Source of the DNA: Mariprofundaceae bacterium
GTDB lineage: Bacteria > Pseudomonadota > Zetaproteobacteria > Mariprofundales > Mariprofundaceae
Assembly (NCBI GenBank): GCA_027018975.1
Contig: JALUXN010000154.1
Span: 1-13,070, forward strand
Direction: 5' to 3'
DNA length: 13,070 nucleotides
This document shows, piece after piece, positions 12,834 through 13,070 of this stretch. The position numbers and the translations under genes are program-made. Numbering within the stretch: the first letter of the stretch is position 1; every line of letters begins with the position of its first letter. The notes beneath the pieces are model-generated. The model saw nothing but the letters and a program-made list of their open reading frames with translations. It was not told where the DNA came from and searched no databases.

Positions 12834-13070
12834 ATGGAGACCCCGATTGAAATCCACCTCACGGATGCAGCCTGCCAACGCATCCGCCAACTACTCGAGA
12901 GCGAACAGAAACAGGCGCTCTATCTGAGTGTGAAGGCAGCCGGCTGCTCCGGACTGGAGTATGTCATGGCCTGTATCGATGAACCCCACCCCGGCGACCT
13001 CACCTTACAGACAAGCGATGTCACGCTCTACATCGATGCCGATGCCTACCGGCAAGCGCTCAAAGGCTTT
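12834..13070 (+). CDS. iscA: IscA / HesB-family A-type Fe-S carrier (cut by window end)
   Basis: The first 79 residues of a roughly 105-110 residue A-type carrier are present; the frame runs off the window. A-type proteins bind iron or [4Fe-4S]/[2Fe-2S] clusters and deliver them to target enzymes. Seen: IEIHLTDAACQRIRQLL at the start, the family motif VKAAGCSGLEY (33-43) with cluster ligand C38 (E. coli IscA C35 equivalent), and a later beta region with DVTLYIDADAY. The C-terminal CxC ligands lie beyond the end. The ATG has AAGGAG with a 6-base gap and lies 16 bases after iscS, in the operon position where iscU normally stands. SufA or ErpA are alternative names; the isc context favours IscA. 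Confidence 0.88.
   Translation, partial: METPIEIHLTDAACQRIRQLLESEQKQALYLSVKAAGCSGLEYVMACIDEPHPGDLTLQTSDVTLYIDADAYRQALKGF

Noticed and set aside
1..13070. CRISPR arrays, tRNA or rRNA genes, insertion sequences
   Set aside because: No regular spaced repeats, no tRNA-like cloverleaf or rRNA segment, and no transposase or terminal inverted repeats were seen.

Overview
The window is a compact, GC-moderate (roughly 55-58% by eye) bacterial chromosome segment of proteobacterial character. The evidence is an E. coli-like IspG, IscR, YhbY and BolA, an E. coli-type IscR operator, and overlapping signalling genes with the flagellar and c-di-GMP flavour of free-living Gram-negatives. I cannot fix the class from the sequence; a gamma- or zetaproteobacterium would fit. 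Nearly every base is coding and many genes overlap or abut.

Layout. (1) 28-725, minus: a VapBC toxin-antitoxin pair with its own promoter and a palindromic operator over the -10 box. (2) 781-5425, minus: a four-gene run in the order Rossmann-GGDEF diguanylate cyclase, membrane HAMP class III adenylate cyclase, TPR-like lipoprotein, ispG. Two second-messenger enzymes are apparently co-transcribed with an isoprenoid-pathway enzyme. (3) 5536-6153, plus: yhbY and bolA, sharing an ATGA overlap. (4) 6157-7874, plus: a small protein with a weak flagellar-type look (YaaR/FliX-like) and a soluble diguanylate cyclase with a long helical N-terminus. (5) 7958-10860, minus, convergent with (4): small DxVxISxxA-motif protein, single-domain response regulator, REC-GAF-HD-GYP phosphodiesterase and PilZ c-di-GMP receptor, all overlapping or nearly touching. 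A good sigma-28 (FliA) type promoter lies upstream. (6) 11009-13070, plus: iscR, iscS and a cut-off iscA, controlled by a near-perfect IscR type 1 site that overlaps the -35 box, with a strong hairpin in the leader.

How it fits together. Regions 2, 4 and 5 hold two enzymes predicted to make c-di-GMP, one to degrade it, one receptor and one adenylate cyclase within about 8 kb. The putative sigma-28 promoter and the flagellar-type small proteins suggest that this is a motility-linked second-messenger locus. Region 6 is a self-regulated Fe-S assembly operon that lacks iscU between iscS and iscA. Its product could also serve the Fe-S enzyme IspG, although no direct link is visible.

Most notable: the Rossmann(GFO/IDH/MocA-like)-GGDEF fusion, the sigma-28-type promoter driving the c-di-GMP operon, and the hairpin between the iscR promoter and iscR, which reads as a canonical terminator on the minus strand.
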